Source: Ignavibacteriales bacterium (lineage in GTDB: Bacteria > Bacteroidota > Ignavibacteria > T3Sed10-11). From it: a stretch of DNA of 43,272 nucleotides. The notes under the pieces are model-generated. The model made no database searches, was not told where the DNA came from, and saw only the letters and a program-made list of their open reading frames with translations. A program made the position numbers and the translations under genes. The stretch covers positions 1 through 43,272 of the forward strand of contig PWXV01000309.1 in NCBI GenBank assembly GCA_003568415.1, written 5' to 3'. Of this stretch, positions 33,951 to 42,481 are shown piece after piece. Numbering within the stretch: the first letter of the stretch is position 1; every line of letters starts with the position of its first letter.

Positions 33951-35396
33951 ATGCATCTTCGTTGCTCAATTGGAGTTGTCGGTTACATAATGCTGTTCGT
34001 TGGATGTGTTATACTGATTCCAACGATAATCTCTTATCTGCTCGGTGAAGAGGTCTACCCTGCGTTGTTGGTATCTTCAGGTATTGCAATACTTGCCGGC
34101 TTTCTGACCGGGAAATTGTTATATGAACCGGATATTGAATTGCGCCTGCGTGATGGATTTTTCATTGTCTCACTCGGATGGATAATGATGGGGGTAATCG
34201 GCGCTATACCCTTCTGGTTGAGCGGTGAGATTCCCCGTTTAGTCGATGCATGGTTTGAATCTATTTCCGGGTTTACAACAACCGGCTCGACGATCCTCGA
34301 AGATATAGAGGTCATGCCGAAGGGACTACTACTCTGGAGAAGTATGATACAGTGGATTGGCGGGATGGGTATTATCGTTCTTTCAATAGCGTTGTTACCC
34401 CTCCTGGGTGTGGGGGGGATGCAGTTATTTAAGGCAGAGGTGCCGGGACCAACGATCGACAAGGTAAAGCCGCGGGTACGCGATACGGCGATCACATTAT
34501 GGAAAGTGTATGTGTTGTTTACAGTCGCCGTGGGGGTGCTGTATTTCATCGGCGGGATGAACTGGTTCGAATCTGTTTGTCATGCCTTTACGACAATGGC
34601 TACAGGCGGGTTCTCTACACGGAATGCATCTATCGGCGGATTTAATTCGAGCTATATTACTGTTGTCACAACTATATTTATGTTCCTTGCCGGCATGAAC
34701 TTCGTCCTTCATTACCGGTGGCTCAGAGGTGATTACAGACCGTTATTGGTAAGTACCGAGTTCCGGTGGTACATTGGAATTACCGTGGCTGCTATAATTT
34801 TTGTAACTATAAGCACGTTCAATACAACGTTTGATTCGATATGGACGGCACTTGAACATGCTGCCTTTCAGGTCGTTGCTATACTTACCACGACCGGCTA
34901 TAGTTCATTCGATTATCAACTCTGGGCACCTGCAGTGCAGTTTCTCCTTTTGGTATTTATGTTTTTCGGCGGTATGGCCGGTTCGACTGCCGGTGGTATA
35001 AAAATTGTCCGTGTATTACTATTAGTGAAAAATACCTATTACGAAATCAAACGGATACTTCATCCGAAGGCGGTAATACCGCTTACATTAAATAAACAAA
35101 ACGTTACCCAGGGAGTCGTCAATGAAATTATGGCGTTTGTTTTCATATTTGTGACCATATTTATTGGCGGCACTGTTATTCTTGCTGCAACCGGAATCGA
35201 TTTTATGAGTTCGCTCGGAGCTACCGCATCCGCTATGGGAAACATCGGACCCGGATTAGGATCTGTGGGTCCGGCAGAGACGTATGCACATCTACATCCG
35301 GTCGCAAAAATGACATTGACCATTTGTATGATCATGGGGCGCCTGGAGCTGTTTACGATTATGATAATTTTGTCTCGTGGTTTCTGGAGAGTGTGA
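33951..35396 (+). CDS. trkH: TrkH-family potassium channel, paralogue 2 (canonical filter)
   Basis: A 481-aa paralogue of the preceding gene, collinear with it. The filter segments are canonical: FTTTGSTIL (G112), TMATGGFS, TTTGYSSFDYQ (G316) and NIGPGLGSVG. It is expected to be a true K+ channel gated by TrkA. The N-terminus MHLRCSIGVVGYIMLFVG starts the first helix. The two proteins share landmarks such as GLLxWRSxxxWIGGMG and AEVPGPT at the same residue numbers but differ at many positions. They are thus an old duplication, not an assembly artefact. Confidence 0.95.
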   Translation: MHLRCSIGVVGYIMLFVGCVILIPTIISYLLGEEVYPALLVSSGIAILAGFLTGKLLYEPDIELRLRDGFFIVSLGWIMMGVIGAIPFWLSGEIPRLVDAWFESISGFTTTGSTILEDIEVMPKGLLLWRSMIQWIGGMGIIVLSIALLPLLGVGGMQLFKAEVPGPTIDKVKPRVRDTAITLWKVYVLFTVAVGVLYFIGGMNWFESVCHAFTTMATGGFSTRNASIGGFNSSYITVVTTIFMFLAGMNFVLHYRWLRGDYRPLLVSTEFRWYIGITVAAIIFVTISTFNTTFDSIWTALEHAAFQVVAILTTTGYSSFDYQLWAPAVQFLLLVFMFFGGMAGSTAGGIKIVRVLLLVKNTYYEIKRILHPKAVIPLTLNKQNVTQGVVNEIMAFVFIFVTIFIGGTVILAATGIDFMSSLGATASAMGNIGPGLGSVGPAETYAHLHPVAKMTLTICMIMGRLELFTIMIILSRGFWRV

Positions 35397-35425
35397 ATTT
35401 ACAGTTGATTTTTTAATAAATAGAG

Positions 35426-35445
35426 TGTATCTTTTGAAGTATACA
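35426..35445. promoter_or_regulatory. Possible operator dyad of the Phd/PIN module
   Basis: TGTAT and ATACA arms spaced by 10 bp lie about 25 nt before the antitoxin start, overlapping the likely promoter area (TTGATT-16-TATCTT at about 35405-35432). Phd-type antitoxins repress their own operon through such dyads. The short arms make this tentative. Confidence 0.3.
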
Positions 35446-35471
35446 TTATAAGGAGAGCGGAGTGAATAAGT

Positions 35472-35717
35472 ATGGAAGCTACAACAAAAGACTTACGATA
35501 TAAAACCAGCGATATTATGAAAGCAATTGAGCGGGGGGAAGAGGTCGTTATAACGTATCGCGGAAAACCGAAAGCAAGAATAATTCCTATTTCGGATTCA
35601 AAGAATCGTAAGATTGACTTACAGTCACATCCTGCCTTCGGTATGTGGAAAGATAATGATAAGGTAAAAGATATCGATAAGTATATTCGTACTATTAGAA
35701 AAGGACGTTATAGATGA
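35472..35717 (+). CDS. Type II antitoxin, Phd/YefM family
   Basis: An 81-aa protein. Its N-terminal half (TTKDLRYKTSDIMKAIERGEEVVITYRGKPKARIIPI) is the Phd/YefM DNA-binding fold. The basic C-terminus (KDIDKYIRTIRKGRYR) is likely the toxin-neutralising tail. AAGGAG upstream supports the ATG. Its stop overlaps the PIN toxin start by 4 bp (ATGA). It would bind and inhibit that toxin and repress the pair's promoter. Confidence 0.88.
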   Translation: MEATTKDLRYKTSDIMKAIERGEEVVITYRGKPKARIIPISDSKNRKIDLQSHPAFGMWKDNDKVKDIDKYIRTIRKGRYR

Positions 35718-36091
35718 TAGTAGATACGGATGTTCTTATTTGGTATCTGCGAGGGAACAAAAAAGCTGTAACTGCATTAAATAATCGTTCCGGAATATTG
35801 ATATCGGTTGTAAGTTATATTGAGTTAATTCAAGGAGTGCGCAATAAGAAGGAACTGAATAATATCAGATTATTTATTAAAGATTTACCAGCGGATATTA
35901 TTCACGTGAACGATGAAATATCATCGAGAACTTTATTGTACGTTGAACGATATATTCTCAGTCATTCAGTGGAACTCGCAGATGCTTTAATTGCAGCAAG
36001 TGCAGTTGTATATGGAGTTCCACTGCTGACGTCAAATGACAAACATTATCGACCAATAACCGATGTCGAAATTCTTCGATTTAAACCTTGA
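35714..36091 (+). CDS. PIN-domain toxin (VapC-like)
   Basis: A 125-aa PIN-domain ribonuclease. The acidic active-site residues are visible: D4 and D6 in VDTDVLIW, E37 in SYIELIQG, D90 in ELADALIAA and D109 in TSNDKHY. Such toxins cut tRNA or rRNA when the antitoxin is lost. It overlaps the Phd-type antitoxin gene. The module sits between trkH and the histidine-degradation genes and converges on ftcD with a 22-nt gap. Confidence 0.9.
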   Translation: MIVDTDVLIWYLRGNKKAVTALNNRSGILISVVSYIELIQGVRNKKELNNIRLFIKDLPADIIHVNDEISSRTLLYVERYILSHSVELADALIAASAVVYGVPLLTSNDKHYRPITDVEILRFKP

Positions 36092-36113
36092 ATATGTAGT
36101 TAAAGACCCACGA

Positions 36114-37766
36114 TTATACATCTCCCGTTCTTCCCGCAACGATTTTCGACACCTCACGTAACTTCTCTTCAGCCCGTTTTACTATTGCTTCAGCTTTCTC
36201 TGAAAGTTCTTTTTTGAATGCTTCATCTTTGATATCGGCAAGATTGATCATCACGTTTTTGTACGCTCCGAACACGCACGCTTCGAGGGCTTTGGCACCG
36301 ACTTCTACATCCGAATTCGATGAGTATTGTCCGACCCGGGCCACTTCGATGATCGGATCCCATGCCCGGTCGGCACGCTCCATTGTCTGGAATGGAACAA
36401 GAGTGGCTTTCTTCAACCCCTTCTGCATTGCCGTTTCCCGTTTTTCTTTTTCTTCAGGAGTGGATTTCGGCAATCCCATGGCGTCCACAAAATCGTTAAA
36501 TGCTTCGGTGTCGCGGTCGATTCCTTTGAGCAGCTCCTCCTGAATTTCAACAAGCGGGGGGATGACCTCGCGCATTTTACTGTCAAGATGCTCGTATTTT
36601 TTTCTCCCGTACGTCAGCCAGCCAACCATCGCACCGAGTGCTGCACCAAGCGATCCCATTAACGCAGCAACCGATCCGCCGCCCGGTGTGGATGTTCGGG
36701 CACCGGTAGATTCCACAAACTCCCGTACCGATTTTTTAATGAGCGGTCCGTCGGTATCCTGATCGATCATATACTCGATGATCTTTTCTTCAGGTTTGAA
36801 CGGATGGACCGATGAGAGACCGAGACGATCTATTGCCAGTTGTACTTTATTTCGTTCATCGATTATAAACAAATTTTCTTTTTCGATGTAATAATCGGCT
36901 GCCATAAGAATCGCTTCGAGCGGAACAAGTCCGACAATCTCACTGCCTGCAATGCCGACGTTCAATTCCCGGGCATCTTTTTTAATTTCCTCGAACACAA
37001 CGTGCAGCGGTGTTATCTTATAATTATCCAGATTCATCGATATCTGGGCGATGTTGAACTCGTCAAGATACCAGCCCATACCTTTGAGCGCTTTCAGGCG
37101 TCCCGGCTGCTGTTCTTTTGAACCGTCGGGTTTGGTGACGGTTCTGCCTGCTTCACGCACGTTCAGTGCAAGCCGGTGTGCCTGATTCTTCGTACCGAGC
37201 ACGTTGACGTTATAGGCAATTAAGAAGAAACGTGCACCGGTAACGGTTGCGCCGGATTTGGGGACAAATTCCTGCGGACCAAAGTCCGGTTTCCATTCAG
37301 GTTTTTTGATTTTGTCCTTCAATCCTTCATACTCACCCGAACGAATCTGCCGCATAGCTTTCCGGTCGGGATTTGGTTGGGCTTCTTCATACAGATAAAT
37401 CGGTACGCCGAGTTCTTCACCGACCCGTTTACCGAACTGTTTCGAAAGTTCAACGCATTCTTCCATGGTAACGTTTGCAACCGGTACGAACGGCACGACA
37501 TCGACCGCACCGATACGCGGATGTTCACCGTTATGTTTGGTCATATCGATAAGCTCGTATGCGGTTTTCGCTGCCTGAAATGCAGCTTCAACCACACCGT
37601 CGGGTGAGCCGACAAACGTCACCACCGTCCGGTTGGTCGATTCACCGGGATCGACATCCAGTAAGGTAACAGCGGGTACTGATTTAATGGTATCGGTTAT
37701 TTTATTGATTATCGATTGGTCGCGTCCTTCGGAAAAATTGGGGACGCATTCTACTATTTTTTGCAT
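36114..37766 (-). CDS. ftcD: Bifunctional glutamate formimidoyltransferase/formimidoyl-THF cyclodeaminase
   Basis: A 550-aa fusion. Residues about 1-180 and 181-300 are the N- and C-terminal formimidoyltransferase domains, with VECVPNFSEGRD, TKHNGEHPRIGAVDVVPF and MNLDNYKITPLHVVFEE. About 340-550 is the cyclodeaminase domain, with STGARTSTPGGGSVAALMGSLGAAL. It moves the formimino group from formiminoglutamate to tetrahydrofolate and then forms methenyl-THF plus ammonia, the end of the histidine-degradation branch. Fused FtcD is the animal arrangement, and it also occurs in various bacteria. hutI lies upstream on the same strand, separated by a toxin-antitoxin pair. hutH and hutU are not in the window. 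Confidence 0.95.
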   Translation of the reverse strand: MQKIVECVPNFSEGRDQSIINKITDTIKSVPAVTLLDVDPGESTNRTVVTFVGSPDGVVEAAFQAAKTAYELIDMTKHNGEHPRIGAVDVVPFVPVANVTMEECVELSKQFGKRVGEELGVPIYLYEEAQPNPDRKAMRQIRSGEYEGLKDKIKKPEWKPDFGPQEFVPKSGATVTGARFFLIAYNVNVLGTKNQAHRLALNVREAGRTVTKPDGSKEQQPGRLKALKGMGWYLDEFNIAQISMNLDNYKITPLHVVFEEIKKDARELNVGIAGSEIVGLVPLEAILMAADYYIEKENLFIIDERNKVQLAIDRLGLSSVHPFKPEEKIIEYMIDQDTDGPLIKKSVREFVESTGARTSTPGGGSVAALMGSLGAALGAMVGWLTYGRKKYEHLDSKMREVIPPLVEIQEELLKGIDRDTEAFNDFVDAMGLPKSTPEEKEKRETAMQKGLKKATLVPFQTMERADRAWDPIIEVARVGQYSSNSDVEVGAKALEACVFGAYKNVMINLADIKDEAFKKELSEKAEAIVKRAEEKLREVSKIVAGRTGDV

Positions 37767-37782
37767 GATTGTTACCTCATAA

Positions 37783-38232
37783 TTAGCTTTGTTTTTTTAA
37801 GAATTCAATAAGTTCATCCGATATACGAAAACCTATATTTTTTAGTTTCATACCATACTGTGATGCATCTGTTATGATATTTTCATTCCTTAATCTTGCT
37901 AATATGCCAATGGTTCCGGTAAAGGTAATTCCAAAAGAATAAGCAGTTCTTCTGGCTTTTTTATCATCGATGAGTGCTATAGTATTATTTTCTTTGGCAT
38001 ACATTATCACTTCGCATTCACCTAATCCGAGAGAAGACTCAGTATGTAATTTTTTGCTGGTTTGACTTGATGCATCAATGATTTTAAAACAGTTTTCTAT
38101 AGTCCCCTGGTATTCATTATATACTGTGCCCGGAATAAGAATGGAGTTGTAATGCTTGCACAAGAGATCGGTGATACCCAACTTGTCAAATACGATTAAT
38201 ACGGATGCATCCGCAATAACTTCTTTATGCAT
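37783..38232 (-). CDS. PIN-like toxin, DUF3368 family
   Basis: A 149-aa PIN-superfamily protein of the DUF3368 group. D8 in IADASVLIVFDKLG is the first acidic residue. LGLGECEVIMYAKE and ALIDDKKARRTAYSFGI carry the later ones, followed by GTIGILARL. It is usually paired with a UPF0175 antitoxin, as here (8-bp overlap). It lies 16 nt before ftcD on the same strand, so it is embedded in the histidine-degradation operon. Confidence 0.88.
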   Translation of the reverse strand: MHKEVIADASVLIVFDKLGITDLLCKHYNSILIPGTVYNEYQGTIENCFKIIDASSQTSKKLHTESSLGLGECEVIMYAKENNTIALIDDKKARRTAYSFGITFTGTIGILARLRNENIITDASQYGMKLKNIGFRISDELIEFLKKQS

Positions 38233-38446
38233 TCTTAAAATCTTGATGTGGGTCTATATCATCATACCGGATTGGTGATATCCCGCGCTTTATGATTTCA
38301 TCGGTGAACTCACGCTCTGATAATCCTGCAACTTCAGCAGCTTTTCCAAGGGATACTAATTCGTCCTCAAACAGTTTTATAGCAAGGAGAAGTTTGAGCA
38401 CCCGCTCATCGATCTCTAAGTCCGGTATGTAAAGTGTCTTTCCCAT
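38225..38446 (-). CDS. UPF0175-family antitoxin
   Basis: A 73-aa protein of the UPF0175 group. The helix-turn-helix-like core is SLGKAAEVAGLSEREFTDEII, followed by KRGISPIRYD. It is the presumed antitoxin for the DUF3368 PIN protein whose start it overlaps. It begins 79 nt after the hutI stop, in a gap with AT-rich sequence and no clear terminator. Confidence 0.88.
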   Translation of the reverse strand: MGKTLYIPDLEIDERVLKLLLAIKLFEDELVSLGKAAEVAGLSEREFTDEIIKRGISPIRYDDIDPHQDFKNA

Positions 38447-38525
38447 AATTCATATCATAAAAAGTTTTTTCTTGAAAATCAAAAATAATTTCCCCCATAT
38501 ATAGTCTTTCGATGGTTTTCCTGCT

Positions 38526-39791
38526 TTAGCGGTACTCCAGCCACGTGCCGCTTTTCATCACCGCTGCAACATGGTTTTCACCGAAATGATACGGCAGATA
38601 CATATAATTCGGCATCTGTAAAAAGACAATATCAGCCTGTTTCCCTTCTTCAATGCTTCCGACAATTCGCGACATATTCAATGCGGCTGCAGCATTAATG
38701 GTTGCTGCTGTCAATGTTTCTTCCGGTGTCATTTTCATTTGCGTACACGCCATTGTCATCATAAGCGGTACGGAATACGATACACACGAGCCGGGATTGA
38801 AATCGGTTGCGAGCGCAACAATTGCACCGGCATCGATCAGTTTTCGTGCGGGTGCGTAATCGTGACCGAGGTAAAACGAAACACCGGGCAGCATTCCGGC
38901 TATTACGTCGGATTTTGCAAACATTTCGATTGCCTTATCGCTGATATGTTCGAGATGATCGGCGCTGATTGCGTTCACTTCAATCGCCAGCTCCGAACCG
39001 CCGAGAGGAGAAAGCTCATCGGCATGGATCTTCGGTGCAAGTCTGTGTTCGATACCGGTCTGCAATATTCGCCGTGATTCCTCAAGTGTGAAAAATCCAT
39101 TTTCACAGAACACATCGCAAAAGCCGGTAAGATTTTTCTTAGCCACATAGGGTATCATTTTTTTGCACACAAGGTCGACGTATTCCTCGCGGTGTTCTTT
39201 ATATTCCGGCGGTATTGCATGCGCACCAAGAAACGTCGATACGATGTTAATGAGATGATCCTCTTTAACCATATTGATAACATCGAGCATTTTCACTTCG
39301 TCTTTTTCCGAAAGTCCGTAGCCGCTTTTTATCTCGACGGTTGTTGTACCGTGACGTATCATCTTGTCGAGAAAGCGCATCGTTTGCTTTCGTAACCTCG
39401 ATTTATCGGCTTCGCGGGTTGTGCGAACAGTATTATTGATACCCCCGCCTTTTGCCGCAATCTCCTGATAGGTTGCACCTGAACACCGCATCGCAAATTC
39501 CTCTTCCCGCGTTGCACCGAACACCATATGCGTGTGCATATCGACAAATCCGGGTAATGCAACCAAACCGTTGCCATCGATGATGTTGGCATCATCGGTA
39601 TACTGATCTGGTACATCCGTATCTCTCCCGATCCACTCGATGGTATCGGAATTAATAACGATTGCGGCATTGTCGACTGTCTCGATATTCCGCATTTCCC
39701 TGCCGCGAAGGTATGGTTTACCGTTGGTGACGGGTGTTGTAAGTTGTCTGAGATTTCGAATGACGGTAAATGGAGAGTTGCTTTTTGTCAT
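38526..39791 (-). CDS. hutI: Imidazolonepropionase
   Basis: A 421-aa metal-dependent amidohydrolase that opens imidazolone propionate to formiminoglutamate, the substrate of FtcD. Metal ligands are H86 and H88 in GFVDMHTHMVFGA, then HADELSPLGG and the aspartate in ALATDFNPGS. GATREEEFAMRCSGATYQEIAAKGGGI is typical of HutI. The length is usual. It is co-directional with ftcD, but a toxin-antitoxin pair separates them. Confidence 0.95.
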   Translation of the reverse strand: MTKSNSPFTVIRNLRQLTTPVTNGKPYLRGREMRNIETVDNAAIVINSDTIEWIGRDTDVPDQYTDDANIIDGNGLVALPGFVDMHTHMVFGATREEEFAMRCSGATYQEIAAKGGGINNTVRTTREADKSRLRKQTMRFLDKMIRHGTTTVEIKSGYGLSEKDEVKMLDVINMVKEDHLINIVSTFLGAHAIPPEYKEHREEYVDLVCKKMIPYVAKKNLTGFCDVFCENGFFTLEESRRILQTGIEHRLAPKIHADELSPLGGSELAIEVNAISADHLEHISDKAIEMFAKSDVIAGMLPGVSFYLGHDYAPARKLIDAGAIVALATDFNPGSCVSYSVPLMMTMACTQMKMTPEETLTAATINAAAALNMSRIVGSIEEGKQADIVFLQMPNYMYLPYHFGENHVAAVMKSGTWLEYR

Positions 39792-39826
39792 AGGGATACC
39801 ATGGTAAAAATTGAAATCAGTTTGTT

Positions 39827-39860
39827 AACCACGAATGTCACGAAGATTCACTTCGTGGTT
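39827..39860. repeat. Palindrome between hutI and the aldo/keto reductase gene
   Basis: AACCACGAA (39827-39835) and TTCGTGGTT (39852-39860) are perfect complements around a 16-nt loop with a further CACGAA copy. There is no T-tract on either strand, so it may be a REP-like element rather than a terminator. Confidence 0.55.
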
Positions 39861-39867
39861 TATAATT

Positions 39868-40836
39868 TTACTCATAAAAATTTCTCTGCCAGCGGTGTTT
39901 TTTCAGTTCGTTGCGAAGTTCGTCGGAGAGTAATCGTCCATCGGATACCGCACAATTTGCACGAACATTTTTCACCGTTCGCATTCCGGGAATAACCGTC
40001 GATACCGCCGGATGCGATAAACAAAACCTGAGCGCTAGTTCGGGTAATGTCTGTGCTTCATCACCCAGCAGTTTCTCGAGTTTTTGTATCCGGTCCCAAA
40101 CCTGTTGTTTTCTTTCACCGCGGAAATACCGGTTGCGCCAGTCCCGTTCCGGAAACGTTGTCTCTGGTGTTATCTTTCCGGTCAGTCCTCCTTCGTCGAA
40201 TGGAACACGAACAATCATCCCGGTATTATGTTTCATACAAGCAGGGAAGATATCGTTTTCAGGTGATTGATCGAAAATATTATAGATCACCTGTACGGTA
40301 TCGGCAACTCCCTGTTCAACAACTTTAATTGCGTTTTGCGGTTCGTGATCGTTTACCGAAACACCGAAAAATCGGATCTTATGTTCTTCCTTTAATTTTG
40401 CAGCAGCATCCTGCCAGCCGTTTTGTTCCATAAAATTATCATGCCAGACATGAAACTGTTGCACATCGATTCTTTCAACGCCGAGATTGCGTAGACTTTT
40501 TTCGGTTGCCTCGATAATGTAATCGTGTGGAAAAACTTCCGCTACGGGGATATCTCCCTGCGCAGGCCATTTCCAGTTTTTTGGCGGAATTTTTGTTGCG
40601 ACAGCGATCTTTTCATTCCGATCTTTAAGTACTTTGCCTATTAACTGTTCGCTGTGTCCGTCACCATATGCAAGCGCAGTATCGATGAACGTTACTCCCT
40701 CATCGATTGCTGCATGCAGCGCCTGTATTGATTCATCATCATTTGATCCCTTCCACATTTCACCGCCGATCCCCCACGCTCCGAATCCGATTTCTGATAC
40801 CTGTAGTTCTGTTTTCCCGAGTTTTCGGTACTGCAT
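39868..40836 (-). CDS. Aldo/keto reductase
   Basis: A 322-aa oxidoreductase with the full tetrad: D52 and Y57 in FIDTALAYGDGHSE, K82 in VATKIPPKN and H129 in QQFHVWHD. The N-terminal MQYRKLGKTELQVSEIGFGAW is typical of the YajO/Tas-like bacterial group. AGGAGG just upstream of the ATG supports the start. It precedes hutI with a 76-nt gap that contains a palindrome. No link to histidine degradation is evident. The substrate is unknown. Confidence 0.92.
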   Translation of the reverse strand: MQYRKLGKTELQVSEIGFGAWGIGGEMWKGSNDDESIQALHAAIDEGVTFIDTALAYGDGHSEQLIGKVLKDRNEKIAVATKIPPKNWKWPAQGDIPVAEVFPHDYIIEATEKSLRNLGVERIDVQQFHVWHDNFMEQNGWQDAAAKLKEEHKIRFFGVSVNDHEPQNAIKVVEQGVADTVQVIYNIFDQSPENDIFPACMKHNTGMIVRVPFDEGGLTGKITPETTFPERDWRNRYFRGERKQQVWDRIQKLEKLLGDEAQTLPELALRFCLSHPAVSTVIPGMRTVKNVRANCAVSDGRLLSDELRNELKKHRWQRNFYE

Positions 40837-40862
40837 ATTACCTCCTGCATCTTTGATTTCTT

Positions 40863-40955
40863 AGAGGGGTTGTCCAAAAAGTGGAGACTCTTGCTTCGAA
40901 AAAAAATACATTCAGGGCGAAATGCCATTTCGCCCTACATTTTGTACAACCTCTT
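40863..40955. repeat. Nested inverted repeat of about 93 bp (MITE/REP-like)
   Basis: Imperfect outer arms (40863-40878 and 40939-40955, AGAGGGGTTGTCCAAA-type and its complement) enclose a perfect 10-bp stem, AGGGCGAAAT (40914-40923) with ATTTCGCCCT (40927-40936). The left part resembles 17211-17233 and the inner stem resembles 736-762. This marks it as the best-preserved member of a dispersed family. It fills most of the gap between the M16 genes and the aldo/keto reductase. Confidence 0.7.
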
Positions 40956-40984
40956 CATTTTGTATTACTACGATCCAGAAACTA

Positions 40985-42481
40985 TTATTTCTCAAAAATT
41001 TCGCTTACCGGAACAATTCGTATTCTATCCGGGTTAATATTCAGTGTATAGGTTTTTACTATCTCATCTTTTTCTTTAACACTATCGTCGACATTACCTG
41101 AATATGAAATAGGCGACGGGGTGTTTTCGAGCAGTGCTTCCTTAAACTCCTGTGCATTCGCAGTCACCGCTGCAATTTTAATGTTTTCGGCTTGTAGATG
41201 CTCGCGAATAGCCCGGTTTACATCATCGACCGTGAGATCCATAAGCTTATCTTCGATTTTGTCGATGAAGTAATCGGTTCCGTACCATTCGGAATCCATC
41301 ATATACCCGAGCCGCCGGCTGAGTGTCTGTGTCCATAGTTTTGAGAAGTTTACCATATAGTCACGTGTCGCTTCGAACTCTTCCTCTGTTAAACCGTTCT
41401 CGATCAGCTTCTCGAGTTCGTAGAGAGCGAGTCGCAGCGAGAAGTGATTGGTTGCGTGTTCAACGGGACGAATCCAGATGCTGAAGTATTGCTGTCGCCG
41501 GGGCACGTTCGGAAGCATCAGTGTGCTGCCGCCGTGCTGGATGAAGTTTTCGATATATGAGTAGGTGCCGTAGTTCAATCCACGTAAACCGCGCAGCTCA
41601 TTCATTAACACGCCGTTAAATGTCCGGTGTTCACCGAAGTATGAATTTGCAACCATCAGCGGATAGAAATCCTCATCGGCACGGGTTATAGCAATGGGAA
41701 AACCGAGGGAGATTGCTGTGGCGCGGTTCGGTTTCTCGACAATAAGCACTTCAAGGTCTTCGATTTCTTTTGGCTGCGGTAACTCGACCCGTTCCGGTTT
41801 ACCCGATGGAAGTGATGCAAAATCGTTATCCATTTGCTCGATGAGTGCTCTCGTGTAACCGCCCGCGATACCTATCCGGATATTATCACGCGTGTACATC
41901 TTTTGGTAAAACTCTTTCACATCATCGAGTGTGATAGATTCAAGACCCTGTACCGTACCCGCATCGACGTGGCCATACGGGTGATCTTCATACATAAATG
42001 TTTGGAAAGCCCACTTGCCGAGTTCTTCGTCGTTGGTACCGCGCAGAGTGTTTCTCAAGTAATTTAAGAGATTGGTTTGATTTCGCCTGAAATCCGCTTC
42101 ATCGAATCTCGGGTTGAGAAGCAAGCCGGAGAAAATCTCATAAAATTCATCAAGATTATCCCGGTGGACGTTACCCGTAAAGGTGGTAATTTCCTTATCA
42201 AACTGAACGTTGATCGATGCCGCCCAGGGATATAAAGTCTGCCTGATATCGCGGAAGGTAAGATCACCGGTGCCGCCGTTTGCAATCGTTGTGGCGGTGA
42301 GGGCGTTCAATCCTTCTTTGCCTTCGGGATCGTCGATGGCACCCGACTCTACAATAATACGAAAAGCAACAAGGGGGTTATCTTTAAGATGAATCTCAGT
42401 GAAGTTAAGATGCGTGCCGGCGGATACAAATAAGCCGAGCGAGATGATCAATATAAAAGAGAAAATAATTTTAGTTTTCAT
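40985..42481 (-). CDS. M16-family peptidase-like protein, non-catalytic partner
   Basis: A 498-aa exported protein (hydrophobic signal at about 4-21) with two M16 lobes. Where an active enzyme has HxxEH, this one reads EGLNALTATTIANGGT, so the zinc site is absent. The C-terminal lobe is intact (LMNELRGLRGLNYGTYSYIE, the substrate-binding R/Y region). Paired M16 genes often have one catalytic and one inactive chain forming a heterodimer. Its start overlaps the upstream M16 gene by 4 bp. The zinc motif of that partner, if present, is outside the window. Confidence 0.9.
   Translation of the reverse strand: MKTKIIFSFILIISLGLFVSAGTHLNFTEIHLKDNPLVAFRIIVESGAIDDPEGKEGLNALTATTIANGGTGDLTFRDIRQTLYPWAASINVQFDKEITTFTGNVHRDNLDEFYEIFSGLLLNPRFDEADFRRNQTNLLNYLRNTLRGTNDEELGKWAFQTFMYEDHPYGHVDAGTVQGLESITLDDVKEFYQKMYTRDNIRIGIAGGYTRALIEQMDNDFASLPSGKPERVELPQPKEIEDLEVLIVEKPNRATAISLGFPIAITRADEDFYPLMVANSYFGEHRTFNGVLMNELRGLRGLNYGTYSYIENFIQHGGSTLMLPNVPRRQQYFSIWIRPVEHATNHFSLRLALYELEKLIENGLTEEEFEATRDYMVNFSKLWTQTLSRRLGYMMDSEWYGTDYFIDKIEDKLMDLTVDDVNRAIREHLQAENIKIAAVTANAQEFKEALLENTPSPISYSGNVDDSVKEKDEIVKTYTLNINPDRIRIVPVSEIFEK

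Noticed and set aside
32502-35396. Tandem trkH genes as an assembly duplication
   Set aside because: The two sequences differ at many residues and nucleotides throughout, so they are genuine diverged paralogues.
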